Assembly (NCBI GenBank): GCA_019187365.1 | Contig: JABARE010000015.1 | Coordinates: 62,001-126,000 of the forward strand | Reading direction: 5' to 3' | Length of the DNA: 64,000 nt | Source: Saprospiraceae bacterium | GTDB lineage: Bacteria > Bacteroidota > Bacteroidia > Chitinophagales > Saprospiraceae | In this document: piece by piece, positions 26,039 to 35,407 of the stretch | Position numbering within the stretch: the stretch's first letter is position 1 | Layout: the number at the start of each line of letters is the position of its first letter | Notes under the pieces: model-generated | What the model was told of the DNA's origin: nothing | What the model saw: only the letters and a program-made list of their open reading frames with translations | Database searches by the model: none | Position numbers and translations under genes: made by a program

Positions 26039-26898
26039 AGGTATTGTTTGAGCAGTTTGCTTCTGGAGGCCGAACGCAATTTATTGATGGCCTTATCCTT
26101 GATCTGGCGAACGCGCTCGCGGGTCAACCCAAATTTGTCACCGATGTCTTCCAGGGACTCGGGATGCTCCACGCCAATGCCGAAATACAGTTTGATGACA
26201 TCTGCCTGACGGTCGGTGAGGGTGCCCAGCGCACGTTCGATTTCCATTCGCAACGAGTCCTTAAACTCCAATTTGGCATCTGTTGCAGGAGTGCTGTCAT
26301 TCTCCAGTACGTCGATGAGGGAGTTGTCCTCCCCTTCTACAAAAGGTGCGTCGATGCTCACGTGGCGTGCTGCTACCCCCATGGTCGTCTCTACTTCTTC
26401 GGTAGGAATTTCGAGCACCGTGGCGAGTTCCTCTGCCGAAGGCTCTCTTTCAAATTCCTGCTCGAGCTCTGAAAAAGCACGATTGATCTTGTTCAAGGAC
26501 CCGACCTTGTTGAGGGGGAGACGCACGATGCGGGATTGCTCGGCGAGGGCTTGCAGTATAGACTGGCGGATCCACCACACGGCGTAGGAAATAAATTTAA
26601 ATCCCCTGGTTTCGTCAAAGCGCTGTGCCGCTTTGATCAATCCGAGGTTTCCTTCGTTGATGAGGTCAGAAAGCGACAAACCCTGGTTTTGATATTGCTT
26701 GGCCACCGAAACGACAAACCTGAGGTTTGCTTTCGTCAGCCTTTCGAGGGCACCCTGATCACCTTGTTTGATCTTTTTTGCGAGATCCACCTCCTCCTCC
26801 GGAGTCAACAAATCGACCTTGCCAATCTCCTGAAGGTACTTTTCCAGGGACTGACTCTCCCGATTGGTGATCGATTTTGTAATTTTTAGTTGCCTCAT
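26032..26898 (-). CDS. rpoD: Primary RNA polymerase sigma factor (RpoD/SigA)
   Basis: 288 residues. Region 1.2 begins [20 protein letters not shown], region 2 contains [31 protein letters not shown] and the -10 recognition helix with [10 protein letters not shown], and region 4 ends with [20 protein letters not shown]. Region 1.1 and the non-conserved spacer are absent, the normal form of the Bacteroidota primary sigma factor. This factor recognises TAnnTTTG -7 boxes, which match those seen across this window. The gene is monocistronic and diverges from a START-like gene. Confidence 0.96.
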   Translation of the reverse strand: MRQLKITKSITNRESQSLEKYLQEIGKVDLLTPEEEVDLAKKIKQGDQGALERLTKANLRFVVSVAKQYQNQGLSLSDLINEGNLGLIKAAQRFDETRGFKFISYAVWWIRQSILQALAEQSRIVRLPLNKVGSLNKINRAFSELEQEFEREPSAEELATVLEIPTEEVETTMGVAARHVSIDAPFVEGEDNSLIDVLENDSTPATDAKLEFKDSLRMEIERALGTLTDRQADVIKLYFGIGVEHPESLEDIGDKFGLTRERVRQIKDKAINKLRSASRSKLLKQYLG

Positions 26899-27132
26899 CG
26901 AGCGGTATTTATATTGTAATTATTTACTAACCAAGGGATTGCATGAAATAAAAGCCATCTCTCCACAATGGAGTGCGAAAATAATGCCATCCAAAAACAA
27001 GAACGGTCCAAATAGACTTAATGATTTGTAAATAAAAAAAGTTCAGCAATTTGCAAAAAAATATTCAAACAATTTTAATATTGCCGCCCCATGTCCAGCG
27101 CTACGCAACCAATCCTCAGTTAAAGTATACCA

Positions 27133-27507
27133 ATGGCGAGAGTTCAGATCCAGATCGATTTCATGTTTAAATCATCGCCGGCTACGGTGTACATTTTCGT
27201 TACCCAGCCTACGTGCATGGTTCGATGGTTTTGCGACCGCGTCGATAACATTGGCGACCGTTATTACTTCGATTGGGAAGGCGACCACGAAGAGGCAACC
27301 CTGTCGGTCGATATCGAAGAAGAACTCGTTAAATACGATTGGCTTGAACGCGAAGGTGAGTTCCTGCAGTTCCGCATCTACAAGACCGACATCACCAATG
27401 AAACCATACTCGAAGTCACCGACTTTTGCGACGACGACGAAGTAAAAGAGCAGCGCGATCTTTGGGAAGAATACATCAAAAAATTGAAAAATTCCTGCGG
27501 AGGTTAG
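27133..27507 (+). CDS. START-like domain protein
   Basis: 124 residues. The sequence matches the small Bacteroidota START-like/SRPBCC family: QIDFMFKSSPATVYIFV at the N-terminus, CMVRWFCDRVDN, FDWEGDHEEATL, and the acidic C-terminal helix. These proteins form a helix-grip fold that usually binds a hydrophobic ligand; the ligand is not known. The gene is divergent from the sigma factor gene with 234 bases between them and has no operon partner. It is a widely conserved but uncharacterised family in this phylum. Confidence 0.8.
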   Translation: MARVQIQIDFMFKSSPATVYIFVTQPTCMVRWFCDRVDNIGDRYYFDWEGDHEEATLSVDIEEELVKYDWLEREGEFLQFRIYKTDITNETILEVTDFCDDDEVKEQRDLWEEYIKKLKNSCGG

Positions 27508-27533
27508 GCCCAACCGGGTTGCTGCTCAAGCTT

Positions 27534-28337
27534 TTAACGTGATCTTTCGGCTTGAACGAGGTAATATGCAGCCGTGCAATAAAAATTCCGAATCCAGGGC
27601 ATATTGGCCAATGGTGAAGGGACTAGACGCGGGTGGATGCCAAATTTATACGCGTAGATCGGGTTGGTGAGGAACAATCTGCGACCGGATTGCTCCATTC
27701 CAGCTTTGATGAGGATGGCTTCAAAGCGCTCGATGCTCAGGCCGGTGGCGGCAATCTCCATCAATTCTTCTACAACTTCATTCGCTTCTCCGGCAGATTC
27801 CAGAATAACCCTGTACAGGTTTCGCGGAAGAAGATGCAGCCATGGAATGCGACTCACCAAGCGGGAACGGGCCATTTGCTGGTGGCCCCCAAAAGGCATT
27901 TGCCAGGGGGGGAATCCAAAAAAGATGTGTCCGCCGGGATTGAGTAAAGTTTTCAATTTCACCAGGAACTTTTCCTGATCCGGAATGTGCTCGATGACAT
28001 CTTTCAGGATGATCCAATCGAAACGCCTTTCTCCCGGAAAATCGGCGGCATAGGCGAATACATCTCCGGCATGGAGCTCAATTTCTGGCTCGTCGAACCC
28101 GCTTTGGTGAAATTGTCTGGCCCATTCAATCCTCGAGGCATTGAGGTCGACTCCGGTGCAAGGCATTCCACGCTCGCGGAACGCTTTTAATACTCCAGCT
28201 TCAGCACATCCGATCTCCAGGACATGCTGACCGGGCGCAAGGGCATGGTGCGATTCTATAAAGGGAATGATGAAGTCACGTGCAGTGCGATACTGCATGT
28301 CAAAATACCTCTCCTTGTCACGGTGGTATTCAAACAT
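27534..28337 (-). CDS. Class I SAM-dependent methyltransferase
   Basis: 267 residues. Motif I is HVLEIGCAEAGVLKAF, the acidic residue after strand 2 is in GVDLNA, and DVIEHIPDQ and LLNPGGHIFFGFPP are the post-I and motif III regions, as in UbiG/Coq5-like and small-molecule methyltransferases. The C-terminal 100 residues form a hydrophobic extension with MPWIRNFYCTAAYYLV. The substrate is unknown. The enoyl-CoA hydratase gene ends 3 bases upstream, so the two are one transcript; a link to lipid or polyketide chemistry is possible but unproved. Confidence 0.82.
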   Translation of the reverse strand: MFEYHRDKERYFDMQYRTARDFIIPFIESHHALAPGQHVLEIGCAEAGVLKAFRERGMPCTGVDLNASRIEWARQFHQSGFDEPEIELHAGDVFAYAADFPGERRFDWIILKDVIEHIPDQEKFLVKLKTLLNPGGHIFFGFPPWQMPFGGHQQMARSRLVSRIPWLHLLPRNLYRVILESAGEANEVVEELMEIAATGLSIERFEAILIKAGMEQSGRRLFLTNPIYAYKFGIHPRLVPSPLANMPWIRNFYCTAAYYLVQAERSR

Positions 28338-28340
28338 GGT

Positions 28341-29117
28341 TCACACTCCGGTGAAGTCGGGTTTGCGCTTGTTGAGAAAGGCGTCAACTCCTTCCTGAGC
28401 ATCCCGGGTAACCATGAGGTTGCCAAAAGAATCCAGCTCCCCTTCGTACCCCGGCATCTCGTAATCAAAATAAGAATTGACGATTTTGATCACCTTCTGA
28501 ATGGCGAGTGGAGCCTTTTTTGAGATTTTCACAATGATCTCGCGGGATTTCTCAAGCACCTTGCCTGGCTCAACAACGTGATTGACCAGCCCGAGCCGGT
28601 AGGCCTCCTCTGCTGCAATCATGTCGCCGGTCATCAACATTTCGATGGCTTTCCCCTTCCCAATGTAATGGACAAGCCGTTGGGTGCCACCGTAACCGGG
28701 AATGAGGCCGAGGTTGACTTCCGGCTGGCCAAAAAAAGCGTTGGTCGAAGCGACCCGGATGTGGCATGCCATGGCGAGTTCACAGCCGCCCCCCAGGGCA
28801 AAGCCATTTACGGCGGCAATGACCGGAATGTTGAGCTTTTCGATCTCTGAAAACAGGGCTTGGCCTTTGCGCCCCAGCGCAATGGCTTCCTTGCGGCTCA
28901 GTCCTACAAACTCCGAGATGTCTGCGCCGGCAACAAAGGACTTAGGGCCGGCGCCTGTTATGATGAGCCCCTTAATGTTTTCGCTGTTGCGTTCGACTTC
29001 GTCAACTGCCTGGTACAGGTCGTCGATTACGTCGTGGTTCAGGGCATTCATCGTTTGCTCCCTGTTGATGGTCAGAGTGCAAATGCCCTCTTCGAGTTGG
29101 TAAATTACCTCTTTCAT
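28341..29117 (-). CDS. Enoyl-CoA hydratase/isomerase
   Basis: 258 residues, typical of crotonases. The oxyanion hole residues lie in the loop FVAGADI and in GGGCELAMAC; the two catalytic glutamates are in ALGGGCE and in FGQPEVNLGL. Members hydrate enoyl-CoA in beta-oxidation; substrate chain length cannot be read. ATG 29117 is chosen; seven upstream in-frame codons are not part of the family. The methyltransferase gene follows with 3 bases between. A -7 box lies 19 bases upstream. Confidence 0.92.
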   Translation of the reverse strand: MKEVIYQLEEGICTLTINREQTMNALNHDVIDDLYQAVDEVERNSENIKGLIITGAGPKSFVAGADISEFVGLSRKEAIALGRKGQALFSEIEKLNIPVIAAVNGFALGGGCELAMACHIRVASTNAFFGQPEVNLGLIPGYGGTQRLVHYIGKGKAIEMLMTGDMIAAEEAYRLGLVNHVVEPGKVLEKSREIIVKISKKAPLAIQKVIKIVNSYFDYEMPGYEGELDSFGNLMVTRDAQEGVDAFLNKRKPDFTGV

Positions 29118-29135
29118 GGCCCGCCAAATGAGCCG

Positions 29136-29143
29136 CAAATATA
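29136..29143 (-). promoter_or_regulatory. -7 promoter box of the enoyl-CoA hydratase gene
   Basis: CAAATATA on the plus strand is TATATTTG on the minus strand, an exact consensus match. Confidence 0.4.
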
Positions 29144-29230
29144 TTCCAAAGCCTCGTTTCGCGAGGTTGAATCCCCAAATGACTGGAAATGTTTGGCTTC
29201 TGAGGACATTTAGGCTGCTTAAACGTTAAA

Positions 29231-29264
29231 TTTGACAAAGTCCACTTAGGTAAAGCTATTTTTG
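29231..29264 (+). promoter_or_regulatory. Promoter of the choice-of-anchor B gene
   Basis: TTTG at 29231-29234 and TATTTTTG at 29257-29264 are separated by 22 bases, slightly longer than the usual 19-20. The start codon is 24 bases after the -7 box. Confidence 0.5.
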
Positions 29265-29287
29265 CCCGAATTTTTCAACACCAATAT

Positions 29288-31684
29288 ATGATTCGTTACA
29301 GTCTTTGTTTGGTTGCTTTGTTGCTGGCCGGCGGAATCTTCGCCCAGGACGGAGACCTCAATATGAAAATCGTGGCGCACATCCCCGCTCCCGAAGGCGG
29401 CAGCGGGATTTGGCATTACGTCGATCGCAATGGCGTTGAATACGCCGCCATTGGAACGCGCAGCGCGCTGGTTATTTATAGCCTGGAAAATCCTGCGCAA
29501 CCCATAGAACGCTACAGAGCAACCGGCGTTACGACTACCTGGCGCGAAGTATTCAGCTATGGCGATTACATCTACGGCGCTACGGATGCCTCCTCAGACG
29601 GACTGATCATCATCGATATGCGGAAGGCCCCGGACACGATAAGGCATACATTTTGGAGCACTACCGTGACCGCCAACAACCAAACGGACTCCATCAACAC
29701 CTGTCATACCCTGTTTGTAGATGAAAAGGGAATCCTCAGTCTCAACGGCTGCTCGCCCTGGCAAGGAGTCTTGTTTTTTGACCTGAACCAGGATCCGGAA
29801 AACCCTGTTTTCCTGGGTGCAGAGACCAAGCGCTATTGCCACGACAACTTCGTGAGAAATGACACGATGTATTCGTCCGATATCTACCAGGGATTGCTTT
29901 CGCTCTGGGATGTGAGCAATCCCCAAAAACCGGTAGAAATGGCAACCATTACAACGCCCTTCCAATTTACGCACAACAGCTGGCCCTCTGATGATTCCCG
30001 CTATGTGTTCACCACCGATGAACGCGAAAATGCTTACGTCGCAGCTTACGACATCAGCGATTATTCCGACATCCGTCTGGTAGATCAGTGGCGGCCAAAA
30101 GATACCGAAGGAACGGGCGTCATTCCCCACAATACGCGCTACCTCAATGGCTACCTGGTGACCTCGTATTATACCGATGGGGTTAAAATCGTTGATGCAC
30201 ACCGCCCTGAAAACCTCATCGAGGTGGGTTCCGTCGATACCTACTTTGGCAACCAGTCGGGATTCCACGGATGCTGGGGAGTCAGCCCCTACCTGCCCAG
30301 TGGAACCATAGTCGCTTCCGACATTGAGGGAGGGCTTTTTGTGATCGAGCCAGAATATGTCCGCGCTTGCTACCTCGAAGGCAAAGTAACCGACAGCCTG
30401 ACCAACGAAGTGATCGCCAAAGTGGGTGTGACCATCGACGCTCCCAGGAAGAATGCCGAGGAAACGAACCTCAAGGGTTTGTATAAGACGGGATATGCCG
30501 AGGCCGGTGACTATTCCGTTCACTTCAACCATCCCGATTATTTTCCAAAAACCATTTCGGCAAGACTTGACCACGGCGTGGTCACCTTGCGCGACGTCCA
30601 GCTCGTTAAGCGGCAAACCATACAGCAGCGAGTGATCGTACTTGAAAAAGGCAGTCTGAAACCCGTAGAAGGCGCATCGGTCAAAATTTTTAATTCGACG
30701 CGCAAAGTCGAGGCAACGACCGGCAGTAGCGGAGAGGCAATCGTAACGCTTCTGCAGGACCAGGAAGCCTATGCCATTGCAGCCGGTAAATGGGCCTACT
30801 TCCATGCTTCCTCCACACTTGATTCCCAGGCGCCGGTAGCCGATGTTACCATGCTCCTGGAAGACGGATACCAGGATGATTTCCTGTTTGACCTCGGCTG
30901 GGGCGCACAAGGAAGCGCAAACAGCGGCAAATGGGTCAGGGAAAAACCTCTGGGAACCCGGAGGGGCAACCAATTGGTGCAAACCGATTCGGACGTGCCC
31001 AATGACCTGGGCGATGAATGCTATGTCACCGGAAACGGTTCCTCCGATCCATCCGGAGACGACGTCGACGGCGGTATCGTCAGCCTGACAAGTCCATTTA
31101 TGGATTTGAACAACTACCGTGAACCCCTTCTAAACCTTTCCGTATGGTTTGCCAACAGCGGTGGAAACAACAATCCGAACGACAGCCTCAGCCTTTACCT
31201 GCTTACCTCGGGCATCATCCCTGGTGATACAGTACACATTTTCACGGCGTCTAAAAATGATCCGAAATGGACACGCATCGAAAAACTCCGCATCAAAGAT
31301 TATTTAAGCACACTAACAAACGTTAGTTTGTATGCGGTTGCAGGTGACTTTGATCCCGGACATTTGGTGGAAGCCGCGCTGGACGCCTTCCTGATCACGG
31401 AAGGTCAGCCGGTTGGTTCAGAACAAGTCTTTGCGTCATCACCCGTTCGGATCCTCCCGACGATCTTTCACGAAGGGACAACCGCGCATCGCAATCCTGG
31501 TGAAACGTCCCCCATGTACATTGACCTGCTGGATCTGTCAGGCCGGGTTGTTGAAAGCACCCGTTTCGAAGGAAGCAACGCGTCGGTTGAGTTGGGTCGG
31601 AGCTTGATGCCCGGAATTTATTTCGTAAAGATCTACGATGCCACGGGGAAGCGCTACGAGGCCATCAGGCTGATCAAACTCTGA
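29288..31684 (+). CDS. Choice-of-anchor B family protein with T9SS type A sorting domain
   Basis: 798 residues. A signal peptide (to IFAQ) is followed by LVIVD-type repeats, each with a phrase like LVIYSLENPAQPIE or LSLWDVSNPQKPVE, forming the choice-of-anchor B module (about residues 20-360). A carboxypeptidase-regulatory-like domain follows (LEGKVTDSLTNEVIAKVGVTI), then a jelly-roll-like segment and the type A T9SS tail (LDLSGRVVE...GIYFVKIYDATGKRYEAIRLIKL). The family is common on the Bacteroidota surface; its biochemical role is unknown. A good promoter lies directly upstream. Confidence 0.85.
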   Translation: MIRYSLCLVALLLAGGIFAQDGDLNMKIVAHIPAPEGGSGIWHYVDRNGVEYAAIGTRSALVIYSLENPAQPIERYRATGVTTTWREVFSYGDYIYGATDASSDGLIIIDMRKAPDTIRHTFWSTTVTANNQTDSINTCHTLFVDEKGILSLNGCSPWQGVLFFDLNQDPENPVFLGAETKRYCHDNFVRNDTMYSSDIYQGLLSLWDVSNPQKPVEMATITTPFQFTHNSWPSDDSRYVFTTDERENAYVAAYDISDYSDIRLVDQWRPKDTEGTGVIPHNTRYLNGYLVTSYYTDGVKIVDAHRPENLIEVGSVDTYFGNQSGFHGCWGVSPYLPSGTIVASDIEGGLFVIEPEYVRACYLEGKVTDSLTNEVIAKVGVTIDAPRKNAEETNLKGLYKTGYAEAGDYSVHFNHPDYFPKTISARLDHGVVTLRDVQLVKRQTIQQRVIVLEKGSLKPVEGASVKIFNSTRKVEATTGSSGEAIVTLLQDQEAYAIAAGKWAYFHASSTLDSQAPVADVTMLLEDGYQDDFLFDLGWGAQGSANSGKWVREKPLGTRRGNQLVQTDSDVPNDLGDECYVTGNGSSDPSGDDVDGGIVSLTSPFMDLNNYREPLLNLSVWFANSGGNNNPNDSLSLYLLTSGIIPGDTVHIFTASKNDPKWTRIEKLRIKDYLSTLTNVSLYAVAGDFDPGHLVEAALDAFLITEGQPVGSEQVFASSPVRILPTIFHEGTTAHRNPGETSPMYIDLLDLSGRVVESTRFEGSNASVELGRSLMPGIYFVKIYDATGKRYEAIRLIKL

Positions 31685-31820
31685 CCAGGAGGTCGAAATG
31701 CAGCCTTCCGGGATCTAAGTTGCCGGCACGCGGATCTAAAATTGCCCTTTCTCGCTGAACCGTACCGGGCATTCTGTTGTTTGAGTTTTGCAATTGTCAT
31801 TGCTTAAACACCAACAAACC

Positions 31821-32468
31821 ATGAAACAAAAAATTGGAATTCTCGGCTCGGGAGTCGTGGCCCGGTCTCTGGGTGCAGGTTTTCTCAAACACGGTTATGC
31901 CGTTATGCTCGGAACCCGCGATGCATCGAAGCTAAAAGAATGGCAGGAAAATGCTGGAAAGGGCGTCCTGGTGGGATCCTTTGCTGATGCAGCGGCGTTT
32001 GGAGAAGTGGTCGTTCTGGCTGTTGCCGGACGGGTTGCCACAGACGCCATCAACCTGGCCGGGCCTGCCCACCTAAACGGAAAGGTTGTCATCGATGCAA
32101 CCAATCCCATTGAAGCCGCAGCACCGCTCGACGGGGTTTTGCCGTATTTCACACAACACGACCGGTCCTTGATGGAGCAACACCAAAACGCGTTTCCAGA
32201 AGTGCGTTTTGTAAAAGCGTTCAGTTGTGTAGGCAGCCACCTGATGGTCAATCCTCCCTTTGAAACCAAACCAACGATGTTTATTTGCGGCAATGACGCC
32301 ACGGCCAAAGCCACTGTAACGCCGATACTGGAACTTTTTGGCTGGGAGGTCGCCGATATGGGATCTGCCACTGCTGCACGTGCGATCGAGCCACTGGCCA
32401 TGCTCTGGTGCATTCCGGGCATACTCCACAATGAGTGGGCGCACGCTTTCCGCCTGATGAAATTCTGA
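31821..32468 (+). CDS. F420-dependent NADP reductase-like NAD(P)-binding protein
   Basis: About 215 residues. The dinucleotide fold begins KIGILGSGVVARSLGAGF; a TRD follows the second strand (MLGTRD), as in the NADPH-binding members, and DATNP is typical of the coenzyme F420-dependent NADP oxidoreductase/YqeC-like family. Such proteins in non-F420 bacteria are annotated as NAD(P)-binding oxidoreductases of unknown substrate. ATG 31821 is chosen over the TTG at 31788. A candidate terminator follows the stop. Confidence 0.78.
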   Translation: MKQKIGILGSGVVARSLGAGFLKHGYAVMLGTRDASKLKEWQENAGKGVLVGSFADAAAFGEVVVLAVAGRVATDAINLAGPAHLNGKVVIDATNPIEAAAPLDGVLPYFTQHDRSLMEQHQNAFPEVRFVKAFSCVGSHLMVNPPFETKPTMFICGNDATAKATVTPILELFGWEVADMGSATAARAIEPLAMLWCIPGILHNEWAHAFRLMKF

Positions 32469-32494
32469 TTGTTGATGCGGTCGCCAGGTAAGGA

Positions 32495-32527
32495 GCCGGT
32501 CAGGGATGCAGCCCGGCGGCTTTTTAC
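32495..32527 (+). terminator. Candidate intrinsic terminator after the F420-type oxidoreductase gene
   Basis: AGCCG (32495-32499) pairs with CGGCT (32518-32522), followed by four T residues. The loop is long (18 bases), so the call is moderate. Confidence 0.4.
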
Positions 32528-32720
32528 CATTTGTGAGATTGAAATCGCTTCCTTTTGCAAGTCCTTCTCAAAACCGCGAGGTGATTTTAGCATCCAATTC
32601 AACATCGCTGCCGATCAAAGAGATGGCTCAATGAATAAATGATTGCTCCTTGCAGATAAGTAGCCATTGCTTTCCCTATTAGAGTTGCCTTTGCCGTAAT
32701 ACCTTTAATCCTGTTGCCTA

Positions 32721-32734
32721 ACCGGTTAACCGGT
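32721..32734. repeat. Perfect 14-base palindrome
   Basis: ACCGGTTAACCGGT is its own reverse complement. It could be an operator for a dimeric regulator or a remnant of a mobile element; nothing nearby decides it. Confidence 0.55.
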
Positions 32735-32761
32735 GAAGTAACGTCGCTATGAGAACAACCG

Positions 32762-32784
32762 GGCCGGGATAAACCGGCCTTTTT
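32762..32784 (+). terminator. Terminator-like hairpin without an obvious gene
   Basis: GGCCGG (32762-32767), loop GATAAA, CCGGCC (32774-32779), then TTTTT. A strong intrinsic-terminator shape, but the nearest plus-strand gene ends almost 300 bases upstream, which leaves room for a small untranslated RNA. Confidence 0.5.
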
Positions 32785-33064
32785 AATTCTTGCCACTTCA
32801 TTTTCCCTAAAGTCAGATGAGCATGTAATTTGTCCTTGAAATTCAATGATCGGCTGCCAAATGTTCAACGGTGCAAAGCTGTCGTGGGAGGCCACCCGGA
32901 ACCTGCGTTCAATGCCGAATGATCCAGCCATCCATGAGCCACGCCATATGTTTAACCGGAGACGAAAACAGTTTGCTGAAAGGATCGTAAAATGTTCGTC
33001 ATGTTTATCAGTCTCACCGAAATAGCCATAAGTTAAAATAAAATGTTTAGAAACCTGAATAAAA

Positions 33065-33096
33065 TTTGGAATTCTTGAAACAGTGTATTATTTTTG
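33065..33096 (+). promoter_or_regulatory. Promoter of the M4 metallopeptidase gene
   Basis: TTTG (33065-33068), 20-base spacer, TATTTTTG (33089-33096): an exact consensus promoter. The ATG at 33127 lies 30 bases downstream, which supports it as the original start. Confidence 0.65.
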
Positions 33097-33126
33097 GTTA
33101 TTATTAACGTCAAAAATATAGTAATT

Positions 33127-35377
33127 ATGAAGCTCCTACGCTCCTACGTCCTTAAGTCCAAATATTAAAATCGCAATTGCATTTCTCTTAACCTACCTCA
33201 ATCTTTTCTCAATTTTCAGCCTGCATGCTCAGGAATCAAATAATTCTTCGGATTGTGAAAGCTATAATTCCTTTGTCAATGATTCAACAATCTTTGATAG
33301 CACGCATTTGATTGCGCCGTTTGAAAATGGAATACTCTATGTGGATTTATCAGCAAAGGATAGCCTGGATCTTATTATCGCAAGTCTGGGTCTGGATTCC
33401 AATACGAGCTTTGAATTATTGTTCACCGAAAACGATTTCCAGGACACCTTATTTTATTATTCGAGATATCAGCAGTACTATAAGGGAATTAGGGTAGATG
33501 GAGGAGGATATACAGTGGAATATATCAGAAACCAAACCGATGATCCGGACAATCCTTGTGATAATATTTACTCCATTGCTCCAAGAATTTTAACTGAAAT
33601 AATCATAGATACGGCAGCAGAAATTTCCCTGCAATCTGCACTTGAATATTTTGAAAGCGATACGGTTTATGATTCGGAATTGATAATCACGCATAATTTT
33701 TTAAATGAATGTGAATATTTGTTGGTATGGAGAGTTGCATACAGCGACACCGCGGGTGGTAATAAATGTATATTTATTGATGCCAATACTGGAGACTCAC
33801 TCACTACCATCGATTTGAATGAATATATCGATGCCCCTACCATTACTTACGGCACGCAAAACTTAGATAATTTGATGTCAGGAAATAATTATGTACTAAA
33901 GTCACCCGATCAAAGAACTAGAGTACTCGATTTTGATAACACAAGTACCGATCCACATTCAGGAGGTAAAGTATATTTTCCAAATTGGCAAGACAAGCCA
34001 TCTCCCTTCACTTCAAATTCAAATACTTTATGGGGTTCAGAAGCAACAAATTTAGCATATCAGGCATTTTATGTAATGCAAAGAGTACTGCCCGAATTCG
34101 ATAACTTAGGGATTGGGGCAGGATTTACCGATGTTAGAGTTGGGACTGAAATTAATTATATTAATTCATTTGCACAACCCTGGGACGATTTTCAAGCTAT
34201 TCTTTTAGGCATTACCGAGAATGGAGGGCCAACGGCATTATTTGATATTGCTGGTCATGAATTGACGCATATCTTCTTGCGCAATTATTTTTCGACTGAA
34301 AAAACAAAGGCACATTCTTTGCACGAAGGACTGTGTGACATCATAGGGACTTATATAGAGTCAAAAATTCAGACGCTTGATTGGGCAATAGGAGATGATG
34401 ATTATCGTACTGAACAATCTTTTAATCGAAATCTCCAATATCCTGGTATCGCTTTTGATTGCTTTACTGAGGTAAGAGATCTGACCAATGTTCATCGAAG
34501 AGGGAAACTTCTGGGATATTGGTTTTATCTGATCAGCCAGGGCAAAACCTCACCGGTGATTCCTGCTCTGGGATTGGATCGCGCCATTGAAATCGTTTTG
34601 GCGTCGCTTAAAAACCTGGGTAACTTAAGCGATTACAAAGACCTCATGAAATCTACTTTAGCTTATGTGTTAAACACTTATGGCAGATGTTCAGATGAGT
34701 TCAGTTCGGTTGCTCAAGCCTGGGAGTTTATATGCGTACCCACCGGATATGCAAATTCCGGAACCATTCCTGATTGCTCTGCGAATATATGCCAAACGGG
34801 CAGCCCCATTATCTGCGAAGAATCCGATGCATTTCAACTATGCGCCTGTGGCGCTTTTCCCATGGGTTCCTCCTTTAATTGGACGATCATTGGTCCGAAA
34901 AGTACCGAATTTACCTCACAATTAGGAATGCGGGGAAACAGTCAAACCGGAGGACAATGTTTGACGATCACAGACATACCAAAGTATCCTTACTATCCCC
35001 AGTACATCAAAGTTTCCATGTATTCGCCAACATTATGCGATGCAGGTATAAGGCCTTGTGTAATGTACAAGCTTATCAAATTGGAAGACTGCAATAATGA
35101 CGATCCGAATTGTGATTATTATTCTGAGTTGGCGGGCAAATACCGTGGAACGGAGCCAGGTGTTCAAGCATCTTTTTTTATAGCCAGGCATGGTGATTGT
35201 GCATTATTGAGCGTTTACGATATTTATGGTCGTCTCATTTTCACAAGTAATAATTGTTTCATTCAGGAACAGGAAATTCCATATTCCGGAATTGCGATCT
35301 TTAGATATTCCTCAAAAGATAATAATACTATTAAAGTGCAAAAGAGGTGTTTAGTTCACGACAGCAATTTAAAATAG
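33127..35377 (+). CDS. M4 thermolysin-type metallopeptidase; start out of frame with the body
   Basis: The body is about 737 codons. The zinc site is HELTH (about residues 365-369 of the body) with E388 in HEGLCD, an exact HEXXH-X18-E and DIIG pattern of family M4. A clear signal peptide (KIAIAFLLTYLNLF...SLHAQ) is encoded from 33167 in the body frame. No ATG exists in that frame after a TGA at 33128. The only ATG, at 33127, sits 30 bases behind an excellent promoter but meets TAA at 33166. Either one inserted base or the loss of one 8-base CTCCTACG unit separates them; an ATT start at 33164 (MKIAIAF) is also possible. The C-terminus resembles a worn T9SS tail. The region is AT-rich. Confidence 0.75.
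33133..33148 (+). repeat. Two-unit 8-base tandem repeat in the M4 gene leader
   Basis: CTCCTACG occurs twice in a row just after the ATG at 33127. Each unit changes the frame by 8; a third copy would join the ATG to the signal-peptide frame without a stop. This can be read directly, but whether copy number varies is unknown. Confidence 0.55.
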
Positions 35378-35407
35378 CTCATTTGGTTATTCAGAAAATA
35401 CTGTGTA

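Larger units (their letters stand above)
32528..33064. other. Long gene-free stretch at the start of the AT-rich region
   Basis: No convincing gene is seen. A 110-codon minus-strand frame (32599-32931) shows no recognisable domain, signal or start context. The stretch holds a 14-base palindrome and a terminator-like hairpin, and composition becomes AT-rich after about 32940. Confidence 0.5.

Noticed and set aside
29594..30982. 462-codon minus-strand frame inside the choice-of-anchor B gene
   Set aside because: It is antisense to a clear, well-motifed gene with signal peptide and sorting tail; no family match was seen.
32599..32931. Minus-strand frame of 110 codons in the long gene-free stretch
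   Set aside because: No recognisable domain, no promoter box at a fitting distance, and it contains the palindrome and hairpin. Treated as non-coding, though a lineage-specific gene cannot be fully excluded.
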